A stretch of DNA of 64,000 nucleotides. It comes from Porphyra umbilicalis. Lineage: Eukaryota > Rhodophyta > Bangiophyceae > Bangiales > Bangiaceae. Every line of letters starts with the position of its first letter. Position 1 is the stretch's first letter. Where the stretch lies: the NCBI GenBank assembly GCA_002049455.2, contig KV918890.1:1-64000 (forward strand), read 5' to 3'. A model generated the notes under the pieces. That model searched no databases and had not been told where the DNA came from. It worked only from the letters and a program-made list of their open reading frames with translations. The position numbers and the translations under genes are program-made. Below, in pieces: positions 34,201 through 44,647 of the stretch.

Positions 34201-35055
34201 TCGAACTTCTTCATCGCTGTGATGAAAATGCTTGGCATTGAAACGGTTCGCACCACGGCGTATCATCCCCAAACCAATGGGCAAGTCGAACGGTACAACC
34301 GTACCATGGCTACTCAGCTGCGACACTACGTCGCCGACGACCCATCACGATGGGATGAGCTACTCCCGGTAATCACCATGGCGTATGATAGCCAACCACA
34401 TCGGTCGACGGGCATCGCCCCATTTGAGCTTGTTATCCCAAGGCGGATCCCCAACCTCACGGTTCGCAACTTGCCCCCGGGCACTCCGCTTACCAATAAG
34501 GGAACGCTCAAGGATGGGTCACCCCTAGCTCGCAAGCGCGAGTTCATGGCCCGCCTGCGCAAGCAGATCCCCATCGTGGTCGAGGCCTTGCGTAAGACGC
34601 AACAACGTTACAAACGTAACTTCGACCATCGGGTCGCAACCCGCAATGCGGACGTCAAGATCGGCGACTAAGTATACACGACCAACCACGATCGGCAAAA
34701 CAAGCTGCAAAGCAAAGCCATTGGACCCTTCGTGGTCGTCGACGCGGACGCGGACGCCTCCACGTTTGTCATTGACATTGACGGCGAGGAGAAACGCGTC
34801 AGCAGTGACCATGTCACCCCCGCTCCTCGTCCAACGACGACGGACAAGGTTCCACACCCCTCGCTAGATGGTCTAGACCAACGCAAGTCAACCCCGGCAA
34901 CTGCCGATGAGTATGTGATCGACAAACTCCTAGGCTTACGCCAGACGGGTGACAGCTATAGCGCTAATGTGCGCTGGTTCGACTACGGGTCGAAAGACGA
35001 CACCTGGGAACCCCTGGAGAACCTCCCCCGCAACCTGGTGGTGCGTTTCCTTTGA
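31228..35055 (+). pseudogene. pol: Pol polyprotein with chromodomain, one in-frame stop
   Basis: Domains in order: aspartic protease (LDTGAGVNIV, near 31365); reverse transcriptase with FCVDYRRLN, the TSLDCTAGYWQ block, MPFGLTNAPATFQ and the catalytic VYLDDVIIF near 32690; RNase H (VDVDACADQVGCTL); integrase with an HHCC zinc finger (EHHATVAAHPGMNR..CTTCAQNR) and the acidic triad (SVDIFGP, SDQGPQF, NGQVERYN); then a C-terminal chromodomain (YVIDKLLGLRQ..VRWFDYGSKDDTWEP) that would steer integration to marked chromatin. A TAA at 34669-34671 (after KIGD) cuts the frame before the chromodomain. The rest of the frame is open to 35055. Pol has no obvious own ATG and is likely made by frameshifting from gag. 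Confidence 0.9.
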
Positions 35056-35298
35056 AAGAAGAAGAAGCATGTACCGGGGTACGAGTGGCAAACGCCAACG
35101 CGACGAAGTCGCCGACAGGCCAGGCTCACAACCGTGGCCAACATCGTCATGGACTCCACGTGGATACCCACTATCCAACATGTCCATATTACCGGTGACA
35201 GAGTTATCCATGCCGATGTCTCTTGAACAGAGTCAAGTACCGACGTTGCAATTAAGGAAGTAATTCCTGTGGCGTGGCTCAAGTCCACTCTGCCGTCC

Positions 35299-35691
35299 AT
35301 GACGCGCAACTTTGCGTATGACCCCCAACTTGCCTTGCGGCGTTGCTCTCGGCTGAACCGTGTTTACGGCCCGTACACATATGTGTGGCCGAAATCCGCA
35401 CAGGCGACACTGATCGGGAGCGATCCCCCCGTACCAGTGCTCCCCAACGGGTTTTTGGTACCTCCGGTGCAACACTTGGACTCAGTCCTTCGACGCTTGG
35501 TAACAACCACAGAAGAAGCAACCGTGGTAATACCACAATGGACCAACGCCAGTTGGTACGCTACTGCCATACGTGCAGGTTTCGAGTACGAAGTGCTTTT
35601 ATCAGCAGACTCAAGGGATACAAATCCCACAACATGGGCCATGATGGCCTGCCACTTCCTTCATCGCTATGACGATAAGCAGAAAAACTGA
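35299..35691 (+). CDS. Short sense ORF downstream of pol in the chromovirus
   Basis: From ATG 35299, about 130 residues. Contains NGFLVPPVQHLDSVLRRL and ATVVIPQWTNASWYATAI, which echo short W-rich motifs near the ends of pol proteins in some other retroelements, but I cannot name a family. Lies between pol and the antisense ORF. It could be a third gene or a fragment of an acquired sequence. Confidence 0.35.
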   Translation: MTRNFAYDPQLALRRCSRLNRVYGPYTYVWPKSAQATLIGSDPPVPVLPNGFLVPPVQHLDSVLRRLVTTTEEATVVIPQWTNASWYATAIRAGFEYEVLLSADSRDTNPTTWAMMACHFLHRYDDKQKN

Positions 35692-35833
35692 GAAGTGGAT
35701 ACGAACATGTCAAACGACAAACAACAACAAGACGAAGAAACATCAACACCCTAAAAAGGCGTAAGACCCCGACATTGTCAACCCCACCCCCCCACCGGGG
35801 TCAACCGAGCAAGTCACTGAGCAGTGAACCTCG

Positions 35834-37027
35834 CTACTCCTCGTCGTCACGACGACGCGAGTCCCGACGGGAATCGCGGCTCGCGCCAACACTGGCCGCC
35901 GACTCCTGCGAGACACTGCGCGCACGCGTGTTGCGCGCCGAGTGCGGGACCCCCGTCGACGGGCCACCGCCCTCGTGGGTCCGACGACCAAGGATGCTCT
36001 GCGCATTGAAGCGCGCCGGCGCGGCCTCCTCCTCTGGCTGTATAGCCTCGAGGTGCTGGGCGAAGCGCCCGTAGTTGGCCTCGCCGTCAACGGCGCGAGC
36101 CACGGCATGTCCAATAATGGACAAAGCCGACTCGACACCCCGTCCGTCCGCGCGCTCAACAGCGGTACGCAAGCCTGCGATCTGCTCGACCCAGGCGCTA
36201 GCCACCGCCGACAAGGCTGCCCCGCGAGGCGCACGAACGCGTACATCGCGCGCGCGCGCCGACCCAAACAAGGCAACCGCCGCGGTTGACGACGCGCGGG
36301 TCGGCCAAGTGGCATCCACCGACCGTGGCGGAGAGGGCGAGCGATCGCGCCGCGGTGAACGCGGGCGGTAGCGGCCCTCGCGGGCGTCGCCAACGGCGTG
36401 AGCCCAGGTCCGACGACCACGACGCCACACCCCGGGATGGTTCGAAGTAATTCGAGCCATCGGGAGTGGCGCGTTCGGGTCCAACGCCCAGTCGAAATCG
36501 ACACAAGGGTGGCGCAGGCAAAAGCCGTATTCCTTGGTCGGGTCGACCGTGACCCGCACCTGCCGGGCTTCCCCGGAGTCGCGGTCGCGCCAGACGACGT
36601 CCTTAAAGACCTCCCGCCAGGGAAACGCCGTCACGGCTTGACGCATCTTGCCGTACAAGACGTAGTCCCCATGGACCTCGGCCACGCGGTCGCCCGCGTG
36701 GTCCGGCAACCCGGCTTGCGCCATCACGTCGATGAAGTCGGGCAACGCCTCGTAGTGAGCGTAAACACGGCGCGTGTGCGCACGAGCGCGATTGCGTACG
36801 CACATCTCGTACAGACGGTTGTCGGTGACCCGCGGGACCCCATCGACCACCTCTACAGGGTTGGCGTGCACGTAGTACGAGCCGCGAGGCCGAAACTGGC
36901 GCAAGACCTCTGGGTCCGCGGAGCAATCCACTTCCGGATGGCCACCCGCGGCGGCATGCGCCCCGTCGATGGCCTCACCGCCACCGGCAACGCCGCCGTC
37001 CACCGCCATCGCGGCGGAATCCGCCAT
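35834..37027 (-). CDS. Antisense ORF inside the chromovirus, function unknown
   Basis: ATG 37027 gives 397 residues on the strand opposite gag-pol; the frame is also open upstream to 37531 through the Ala-rich tandem repeat but without an ATG. The N-terminal half is well-mixed, globular-looking sequence (GSYYVHANPVEVVDGVPRVT, RLYEMCVRNRARAHTRRV, FPWREVFKDVVWRDRD, YGFCLRHPCVDFDWALDPN). The C-terminal half is Arg/Ser-rich (PRSPRRDRSPSPPRS) with a helical section and ends RDSRRDSRRRDDEE, like RNA-binding or SR-type proteins. No known domain recognised. Length and mixed composition, unlike the Arg/Ala/Pro shadows elsewhere, argue that it is real. Confidence 0.55.
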   Translation of the reverse strand: MADSAAMAVDGGVAGGGEAIDGAHAAAGGHPEVDCSADPEVLRQFRPRGSYYVHANPVEVVDGVPRVTDNRLYEMCVRNRARAHTRRVYAHYEALPDFIDVMAQAGLPDHAGDRVAEVHGDYVLYGKMRQAVTAFPWREVFKDVVWRDRDSGEARQVRVTVDPTKEYGFCLRHPCVDFDWALDPNAPLPMARITSNHPGVWRRGRRTWAHAVGDAREGRYRPRSPRRDRSPSPPRSVDATWPTRASSTAAVALFGSARARDVRVRAPRGAALSAVASAWVEQIAGLRTAVERADGRGVESALSIIGHAVARAVDGEANYGRFAQHLEAIQPEEEAAPARFNAQSILGRRTHEGGGPSTGVPHSARNTRARSVSQESAASVGASRDSRRDSRRRDDEE

Positions 37028-37061
37028 CGCGTTGGTCGTCCGGGGGGTGTTTACCCTGGCC

Positions 37062-37256
37062 GTCGCCGCCGGGCTGGCCGCGCTTGCCGCCCTTGCCGCC
37101 GTCGCCGCCGGGCTGGCCGCGCTTGCCGCCCTTGCCGCCGTCGCCGCCGGGCTGGCCGCGCTTGCCGCCCTTGCCGCCGTCGCCGCCGGGCTGGCCGCGC
37201 TTGCCGCCCTTGCCGCCGTCGCCGCCGGGCTGGTCGCGCTTGCCGCCCTTGCCGCC
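37062..37256. repeat. 39-bp tandem repeat, five copies
   Basis: Perfect or near-perfect 39-bp units beginning GTCGCCGCCGGGCTGG at 37062, 37101, 37140, 37179 and 37218. In the antisense frame it encodes a 13-residue Ala-rich repeat. It lies just upstream of the ATG of the antisense ORF. Confidence 0.9.
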
Positions 37257-37460
37257 GCGCTCGCCGCCCTTGCCGCAGGGCTTGCCGCCTTGCCGCCGTG
37301 CGCGCCGCCCCCCCCACTCCGCGCAAACCCACACTCACCGGGCCCAACACCTCGCGGTGTGCCACTTTGCGGCCACGCACCCCTACTCAACCTTGCCGTT
37401 AGGCAGCGACCTGTGCGCAAGCACGAAGACACGGGATGGCCCCGTGCCGATAACAACGCG

Positions 37461-37675
37461 GACCCGCACCCCGGCTTCCGCCGTGTCGTCGGGGGAGTCA
37501 ACACCCCGACGAGGGCGGCGCCTGCCGGCACAACGACAACCAGCTGGTGCTACCCCGCGCGCCCGACTCGGTGCTAACCGGCCTGGAGGTGTGAACCCCA
37601 CACCCACGCTCGGCACCACGGACCCGCGTCCCGGCTTTCGCCGTGTTGTCGGGGTAGTCGAACCCCCGACGAAGG
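37461..37675. repeat. Pair of direct repeats 160 bp apart in the chromovirus 3' region
   Basis: GACCCGCACCCCGGCTTCCG..GTCGTCGGGG..CCGACGA at 37461 recurs at 37621 with about 85% identity over 55 bp. Confidence 0.7.
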
Positions 37676-38082
37676 AAGCGCCACTCGGCGCCGACGACGG
37701 TTGTCCCAACGCGTGTTGCACGACGCACCCGCGCACCAACGGGTCTTAACCCCGACGCTGGTCGCCTGTCAACCGGCCGTCTGGCCACCACGCCAACGCC
37801 GACGCCGACTCCCCTGCGAGGGCGCGCGTACGCGCAAGCGCCGGTCGGATCCGCAGCGCCAGCTGCCCGCCACCCACGCCCACGCGTGTGTGGCGGGACG
37901 GTCGCGACCGACGACGGCGAACCGCCACCTCCCCCCAATCGGGACTGGGCGGCGCGCCCCCCCACGGCTCCCACCGCCTGGGCGGTTGCGCCCGCGCGGG
38001 CCCGTAAGGGGCCGCGATCGCCCAATCGCGTTTCACCATCCTCGGATCTCACCGGGACGGTTCGAATCTCGCGTTGGAGGTA

Positions 38083-38475
38083 TGTAGCATATCTCTGCTA
38101 CCAATTGGCAATTAGCCACGGGTAGCCCCCTTGACTGGCCGAATCCACGGATGTGTGTGACTCGGCTTGTGGCACGCCCTTTGGGGGGTTACTTCCGCAT
38201 CGTTTATTTTTTATTGCTTGTTTGCTTGCCTGTCTTATCTGTCTGCCGGCACTCATTACGATCGCTTGCTCGGATGGTCGATCGACCAGTGCCGTTGTTT
38301 GTATCAAACCACCATGGGTCCGGGGTCGCCGTCGTGGGCACCACCCGGCTCCCCATCGGATGCCCTTCAACAAAAGGTCTTCTTCCTCGCCGCGACGGCG
38401 ATAGAACTCGCTTTATTGCTTGGCTACGGTCGGTCTCAGTACACTGGTAATTGAACTAACGTTATTAATACCACA
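38083..38475 (+). repeat. 3' LTR of the chromovirus
   Basis: 393 bp, matches the 5' LTR except for about three differences (for example one T missing near 38380). A short purine-rich GTTGGAGGTA just before it may be the polypurine tract. Followed by the GAGAT target duplication. Confidence 0.95.
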
Positions 38476-38845
38476 GAGATCAAGGACATCACGAGGGCGC
38501 CCAGGTTCAAGGAGAACACGGCTTGTCCCGCCGGTCGCCCATCGTCGGGACCAGCGCTACCAGCGCCGTCAGTAGTCATGGAAACGGGGGCAGGGAGTCC
38601 AGGGATCACGCGGGGGGGATGAGTGTGGCCGTATGGGGGTGGCGGCGGTTGGAGCGAGAGGGAGGTGGAGGGGAGGCCGCGTCCGATCAGGAGGGTGCCG
38701 TGCGCTTGCGTCCAGCTCCTCCAGAAAGAAGACCGCTGGGGGGGTGCGCCCAGCTGGACGCCGTCGGCGGCTCACCGTCGGCCGCTCGCCGTCGGTTGCT
38801 CAATTCGAAGTACCTGCTCATTGCCGGTTCGGCTGCTGCCACTAG
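38476..38845. other. Flank between chromovirus and Harbinger-like element
   Basis: Starts with the GAGAT duplication. No gene seen. Confidence 0.4.
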
Positions 38846-39503
38846 GTTCTTTCACGAAGGCGAGTCTGGTGCGGATCCGCAACGGGGGGCACCCTGTTGA
38901 AATTGGGGCAAGTTTCGACCAGAAATATGAATGTTATCTGATTTCGAGCACATTTCGAACGTCGCTCGGATCCGGTGGTGTCCAGACCCCCCGTCGTTCA
39001 CGATAACGCTCCCGCACCCTCTCATTTCCGGTGCTCTGGAGCACCCCCCTCTCTGATCGTGCGGATTTGCAAGGGTCCGGGGGTGCGGAAGCCGGACCCC
39101 CCTCCCACAGGTGCAGAACAGAGAGATATGGCAGGCAGCCCACCCCGCCTCGCGCTGTCCCGACTTTGCCCCGACCGCAGCCCCACCCCCCACGGCCGCC
39201 GCCGGCGTCAATGCGCCGACGACGGCTGTACTCGGTGCCCCCCCCCTTCCCCGACGACGCCCCGCCTCCTCCCAACTCCCCACGGCCGGTGGCCGTGTTT
39301 GTGAGCCGCTGAGCGTAGGCTTTTCGCCCTCGGCGGTGGCCCCCCTCCCCTCCCCCCCCCTCCACCGCCCCTACTCGTTCCTCCCGGTGGGGTGGCCGTC
39401 GGCGAGGCGGCCGCTGGCGGCGCTGCCACTTCCGGCTGAGCTCGGGCGGGCGGTGAGGTGGCGGCGGCCGGGTGCCCTTCCCCCACCCCACCCCCCCCCC
39501 CCC

Positions 39504-39833
39504 ATGGCGTCTGTTTTCAACACAGCGAGGCGACGCTACTCACGCTCGCGTCTCCTTCGTGACTGGCGATGGGCATCTCCCCGCCCTCGTGACACCAAGG
39601 CCGAGTTTTTCTCGCCCCCTTCCCGTCGGCGACGCTACACCGTCGAAGACGCAGCCACCGCGGACGGGGAGGCGCTCGGGGTGCCGGCCGTGTCGCTCAT
39701 CGTAAACAAGGGGGTTGTCGTCGACGCGGGAGGGGCCGTCGCCGCGGTCATCCTCGACCTCGACACGGCGGCGTCGCCGCAGCCCCTGTGCGGCAGCGCC
39801 CCTCTTCGGCACCCCGCAGGTGGTCATTTTTGA
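39504..39833 (+). CDS. Hypothetical ORF inside the Harbinger-like element
   Basis: ATG 39504 gives about 109 residues (MASVFNTARRRYSRSR..VPAVSLIVNKGVVVDAGGAV..). No family recognised. The frame is open upstream but Pro/Ala-rich. It could be an exon of a small gene or chance. Confidence 0.25.
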   Translation: MASVFNTARRRYSRSRLLRDWRWASPRPRDTKAEFFSPPSRRRRYTVEDAATADGEALGVPAVSLIVNKGVVVDAGGAVAAVILDLDTAASPQPLCGSAPLRHPAGGHF

Positions 39834-39919
39834 TGACACACCGGCGCTCAAACAAATAAAAGAAAGAAGCCAATTGTGGCTGTTTGTTTATTGTCCACTT
39901 TCACCCTACACGACTATGA

Positions 39920-41191
39920 CTACGACACGTTTCGATAGGTCCCGCTCGCACGCATAAACTGGCACACGTTTTCCATGACAGTGTTGCGTGCCTCGTTGGC
40001 ATGCGCACAGGGTTCAACCCAGGGGTCGTTGGGGCCGACCGCGTGTGTAGTCTCAAGCTCTGGGTCATCGTGCTGGCGGCAAATGTTGTGGAGAATACAA
40101 CAGACAAGCACCCAGCTGGTAGCACTGTCGTAGTCCTTCTCCCCGTTGAGACGAAGACGCAGCTCCTTGAGGCTGGAAAAGCGGCCCTTCAGCATGCCGA
40201 TGGCGTGCTCGGAGCGCACGCGAAGACCTGCCAGCTGGTAGTTGAAATTGCGCCTGTCCGACGTCGTACATTCCGGCTTGAGAAAGGGACCAATGACCCA
40301 TGCGGAGTATTTCATTCCCTTATCACCGAGCAAATACTATCCAGCAGAGAAGTACATTTGTGGGTAGCGATGCCAGTTGGAAAGCGTTTGTACGAAGGCG
40401 TCGGGTGCCGCGCCCGTGCAGCCCTGCACGACGTTAATCAGGTACCCATCCCAGTCGCATGTGATGACTGCGTTCAGGCTGTACCGGCCCTTCCTGTCGT
40501 AGTACGACCACGGGTGCAATGCAGGTTGGTATGCCAGAGGAAAAGTGGTCCCGTCAGTCGCGCCAATACAGTTATCAAAGCCATAAGAAGAGCCAGCCCA
40601 CTCAGCCTGCTGCGCCCGACGCTGAGTATTCGGCCAGCGAATGACGCTGGGAGCCAGGCGCTTGAGCCCCTTCACAACCCTCTCGGTACTCTTCACTACG
40701 GTTCCCGAAGACACACCGAAAAGATCAGCCACAAAGTGCACACGGCTCCCGTTTTCATAGTGTCCAAACCTGAAGAGGGCAATAGACAATTGGATGTCAA
40801 GCCGTATCTGGGTGGTGCCGCGCCGAGAGGTAAATACATCCCCTGCAAGGGCACGTAGCATGGAGAGAACATATGCAAACGTCGTCCGGCTCATCCGCAT
40901 GTACGAGCGATACTGGTCTTCATCAGAGCGGAGCAACACGTTAGTATACCAGTCGGCGTACTTGTATCGAGTGCGCCGAACAGCTGCTAGATAGCGTCTG
41001 CTGCTCAGTATGGCCAGCGCCTTGTAGGACACCATCCACAGCACGCGGATCGATTGGACCTGCGGCACACCGGGAACATGAAAAAGATTGGGAGGCATTG
41101 CATTCACCTCACTCAACGCCAGCAGCAGTGTAAACACGACAAAACGGGTCCGCAAACTTGCAAGCACGAGCTTGCGGATACCGCGAGCCAT
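39920..41191 (-). pseudogene. PIF/Harbinger (HARBI1-like) transposase with one in-frame stop
   Basis: ATG 41191. The N-terminal helical part includes RMSRTTFAYVLSML and the LSIALFRFGHYENGSRVHFVADLFGVSSGTV-type helix-turn-helix before a DDE_4 nuclease domain. Catalytic residues sit in CIGATDGTTFPLAY (first Asp), LLGDKGMKYSAW (second Asp) and RVRSEHAIGMLKGRF (Glu), with KGRYSLNAVITCDWDGY between. A TAG at 40337-40339, just before the second Asp, is the only interruption; the same frame continues to 39920. Length is right for the family (about 420 residues). Partner gene upstream on the same strand. Confidence 0.85.
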
Positions 41192-41883
41192 GGCACGTCA
41201 CAGGATGCGCTCGCTACGTGCACCTACGCCAGCGTGCCGCGCGGGGGGGGGGAGGGGGTCGCCTGCGGGAGGAGCTCGTGGGTGGCGCGGCGCGCGAGGT
41301 AGGCGCGCGTCCGAGAGACGTGCACGGCAGGTGTGCGTGAGCCCGAGCACTGGAGCCAGCGCGCGCGGAGTGGCTGGAACGGACACGCTTATGCGGGGGG
41401 GGGAGGCGCAGTCGAGTGTGGCAATTCGAGATTGAAAGGCAGCAGAAACATGCAGCGCGGCCAGACGCCAGAAGGCGGAGAGGCAGCCGCTTGGCGCTCG
41501 AGGGGCAAGGAAAAAACCGTTGCCAGCAGTGTGTCTCTGAAGAAATGAAACGAGAGAGTAGTTACAACGAATATATCTACGGAACTACATGTACCTAGAC
41601 GGACTAGTATATGTTATTGTGTTCGTGGGAATTCCGGCTTGTTGTGGTGCTTCTCAGAAGGAGTAGTCTCTGTATCGCATGTTGCTCTGTTTCTACTTGG
41701 TCATCCCCCTTGTGCACTATTACAAGCACATCGTTGGGCGTGCAAAAGACGGAAAATGCCGACAAGCGCACACATTGAGCGACACACGCACACACACAAA
41801 TGTACCGAGTAGAAAAGACAAGCCAAGAGCACTCAAAAACACAGAAGCACACACACAGCACACACTAACACACGCCCACGTCC

Positions 41884-43411
41884 TCACTTCTTGAGAAGCT
41901 CACGAAGCTCGTCGGCCACACCAGGCAAATCAGGCTGCTGCGCCAACAAACTCGACAGCGCCGCGATACGCGCCATTTTCTGCTCCGCCTCGTGCCGCCG
42001 CCCGCTGTCCTTGAACGTCTGCGTCATGGCAACGAAGAGCTCTGACGCGCCGGGAATGAGCGCATTCTCGGCCTGCGCCGCTCGCACTGAGCGACCACTC
42101 GCCCCGCTGGCGAGTTGCGACGCCGGCGAAGCGCCGCTGCGGCCGCTGTCGTCGTGGCCCCCGTTCCCCCCGCCGCCGCCCGAAGAGCCACCTGCCACAG
42201 AAGCGCCGCTCGCGGCGGAACCGCCGCCCACACCACCCGCACCAGCCGCGGAGGTATCCGCCCTGCCACCAAACGAGTCCTCGTCCTCGTCGTTTTCGAC
42301 ACCGTCGATGTCGTCGCCGTTATCATCGGCGGCACCGCCGACAAGGTCGATAACGTCTTCGGGCGCGTCGTCAGGCGGCGCGCCCTCGAACACGCGGCCG
42401 CCCCGCTGCACCCCGCCTACCAACGGCAGCGCCCCGCCGATCACGGAGACGATCATGTTGACCTGGTCGATGGAGCAGCGTCAGTAGCCCGCCTGCCGGT
42501 TGACTCTCTCGTTCACCTTATTGGCCGGGGCGCTCTCCGCCCCACCGGTGGTGGCCTTCGCCACCTCGGCGTTCTTCTTGTAGAATTTGATGGCCGAATC
42601 GACGAGGCGGCCGAGCAATTTGGCCGTGAAGCCGTGGCGCTTCACCCAGTTGCTGCGGTCCACCAGGTAGGTCGCCACGTTTGCGAGGTGAAGCTGCGCA
42701 GTCGTGCCTCGGCGCGCGTGTCGCACCGCGCGCTGCGTCACGACCTTGCTCCACCGCTGCACGGCTCCGACGCGCACCTCGGCCAGGATGATATTCTCCC
42801 CAATCTTTGACGGGAGGGGCTCCCCGTCACTTGACTCAGAAAATCCCGATTCGCTCTCTCCGCCCTCGTCCCCACCGCCAGTGCCAGCCGGGGCGCCAGC
42901 GGGGGCGCCGGATGGAGGGGCGGCAGACGGTGTGCCAGACGGCGGGGCGCCAGACGGCGCGCCAGCTGGCGGGGGGCAGGAAAGAGGGGGCGCCGGGGGG
43001 GGGGGGGGGGGGGGAAGGGGGCGGGGGTGGCATGAAGGAGGGTGGGGGAGGGGGAGGAGGCGGCGGGGGGTACTCCTCGGGTGGGGGTAGAGAGGGTGGC
43101 GTGGGATGCGCCCCGCCGACGCCTACCGTCTGCGCGCCACCATGACCACCACGACCGCCACCGCTACCGCCGCTGCCGCCGCCGCCGCCGCCGCCACCGC
43201 CGCGCCCTCCGTGTTGGGGGCCTTCCATGGGGGGGAGTGGGGGATGCCGCGCCCCCTCAGTTGCAGGATGCCCTTCTCCACCGCCACAGCCACGGCTACG
43301 GCCGCGGCCACGGTTGCTGTCACGGCTGCGGCCGGCGCCTGTGCCGGCGCCTGCTCCGTCCGGCTTGTCGCCGGCGATGCGGCGGCTCTTCCGCGGAGGA
43401 GGTGACGCCAT
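41884..43411 (-). pseudogene. Accessory gene of the Harbinger-like element, one frameshift and one in-frame stop
   Basis: Reads from ATG 43411 (MASPPPRKSRRIAGDKPDG) through Gly and Pro tracts. A 20-base G run at 42995-43014 shifts frame into an acidic segment (ESESGFSESSDGEPLPS), then a helical block with RWSKVVTQRAVRHARR and LGRLVDSAIKFYKKNAEV. A TGA at 42481-42483 interrupts. The same frame continues with an acidic linker (PEDVIDLVGGAADDNGDD) and a coiled-coil-like end (ELFVAMTQTFKDSGRRHEAEQ..LLAQQPDLP). Harbinger elements usually carry a Myb/SANT-like DNA-binding partner; here I see a basic helical block but no clear SANT signature, so that role is inferred from position. Confidence 0.5.
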
Positions 43412-43844
43412 CCTGTCGTCGGGGGTATGCGGCGTGGAGCCGGGACGCGCGGCGTGGAGCAGGGCGGGTGCGGGACGGGGCCGGCAGGGGACGACGGCGG
43501 GTCATGAATTCTCGTCGCTCCACCGCGAAGCCTCTGGAACAATGATCCTCAGGGTGCCGTCTGCGTCGACCCACGCTTTGTAGCCCTCCCTCATTTACTC
43601 TATTTTCAAACTTTCCGTCGAAGAACCCTTGGCCCCTGGCAAAAAATCCGGTGCGGATCCGCACCGGACTCGCCTTCGTGAAGCAACCTACTTGCAATGT
43701 CTTTGCTTCTCCGAACTGAAACCAAATCTGACTCAACCAGTGTTGCCTCACTGACAGAGGGGCTACCGGGTCTGGACCCACTCGAAGATGGTCGCGAAGA
43801 CCATCTTCGAGGGCGCCCAACTTCGAGGCCGTACTGTATAAGCG

Positions 43845-44093
43845 GATATGGCCTGTAATGCACGATCTTCAAGACATTGCGATGGCCGCATCGTCGTACT
43901 TGGTCGGGCTTATTGTACTTTTCACGGGTCGATCGGGGAGAGGGCTAAACCAAAGCGTGTGTGTCTCTTGTTTCACAGGACTCGACCTTTGTCCAGCAAA
44001 TCCACTGACTGTTGGGCGTTGGAAAAAAATGAAATTAAGTGTGCATTGTTGGCCATGATTGACGAGGAAAGGCAATTGAGCGCCTCAAGCGCT
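43845..44093. repeat. Dispersed repeat, inverted copy of 53695-53960
   Basis: Shares long matches with the reverse complement of 53695-53960, such as AATGCACGAT, TTGTACTTTTCACGGG, CTGACTGTTGGGCGTTGGA and GGCAATTGAGCGCCTCAAG. It abuts the 8.3-kb element. Confidence 0.75.
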
Positions 44094-44647
44094 ATCTCAT
44101 TCTAATGAATCTAGCAAAACCATCCCACGTACCTACACCTGCACTGCTTCCGCTTTAGACAAGACGGTCTCGGCCGCACGGTACTGTGTCTGTAGCGCGC
44201 TCTGACACACAGAGACCTCCCATGCGGCCACGATAGTGGCACAATGCGACGACGGCATGCGCGGATGTTGCCATAAGCGCACACGTGGAGCATCGACAGG
44301 CTTCCAGGAAGTCTGTCACTGCCATACGACACAGACAGGAACGCTGCAGCATCGCCGCGTGTCAGCACCAGTTCAGCGCGTCCAGTGTCGTCGTGCTGGT
44401 GAGGGCATCCATAAGCTCGTGATAGCGCGGCACTCCTCGTGGTCGCGCGTCTTGTGCTTAGACGGCGAGGCGAAAGGCGTGGACGGCCCACGGCTCGTCC
44501 CTTGGGCGAGTGGTGGCCATCATTAGCATGTGCTGACCGTACCAGCGATCAACCGAGCTGGCAGGCCCATCAAGGTAACTGTCACACTGGGCGGCCTGGC
44601 CGGCTATATTTCGCTATGACAGCGGATCTTCAAAAACGAAGGTTCTA
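44094..44647 (+). repeat. Left terminal inverted repeat of the 8.3-kb element
   Basis: Matches 51407-51944 in reverse complement. ORFs seen in this arm are the same as those in the other arm and are not treated as genes. Confidence 0.85.

Larger units (their letters stand above)
28953..38475 (+). mobile_element. Ty3/gypsy chromovirus LTR retrotransposon, nearly intact
   Basis: 9.5-kb element with two LTRs of 394 and 393 bp (TGTAGCAT..ACCACA) differing at about three positions. A perfect 5-bp target duplication, GAGAT, lies before 28953 and after 38475. It encodes gag, then pol in the order protease, reverse transcriptase, RNase H, integrase, then a C-terminal chromodomain, which is the chromovirus arrangement. 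Downstream come a short sense ORF and a long antisense ORF, both unusual. Near-identical LTRs mean a recent insertion. The only clear lesion seen in pol is one in-frame stop before the chromodomain. Confidence 0.95.
38846..43687 (-). mobile_element. PIF/Harbinger-type DNA transposon with accessory gene
   Basis: A 36-bp sequence at 38846-38881 (GTTCTTTCACGAAGGCGAG..GCGGATCCGCA) is repeated inverted at 43652-43687 with 33 of 36 positions matching. Between them lie a PIF/Harbinger transposase and a second minus-strand gene, as expected for this superfamily, which needs two proteins. A 3-bp target duplication could not be fixed. The extent is therefore inferred from the inverted repeats. Confidence 0.6.

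Noticed and set aside
43848-44105. Cys/His pattern (CNARSSRHCDGR..YCTFH) resembling a small zinc motif
   Set aside because: The inverted copy at 53695-53960 loses the first Cys and the frame, so it is more likely non-coding repeat DNA.
44111-44491. ORF on the - strand repeated exactly at 51565-51927
   Set aside because: The duplication is explained by the terminal inverted repeats; the composition is not convincing as protein.
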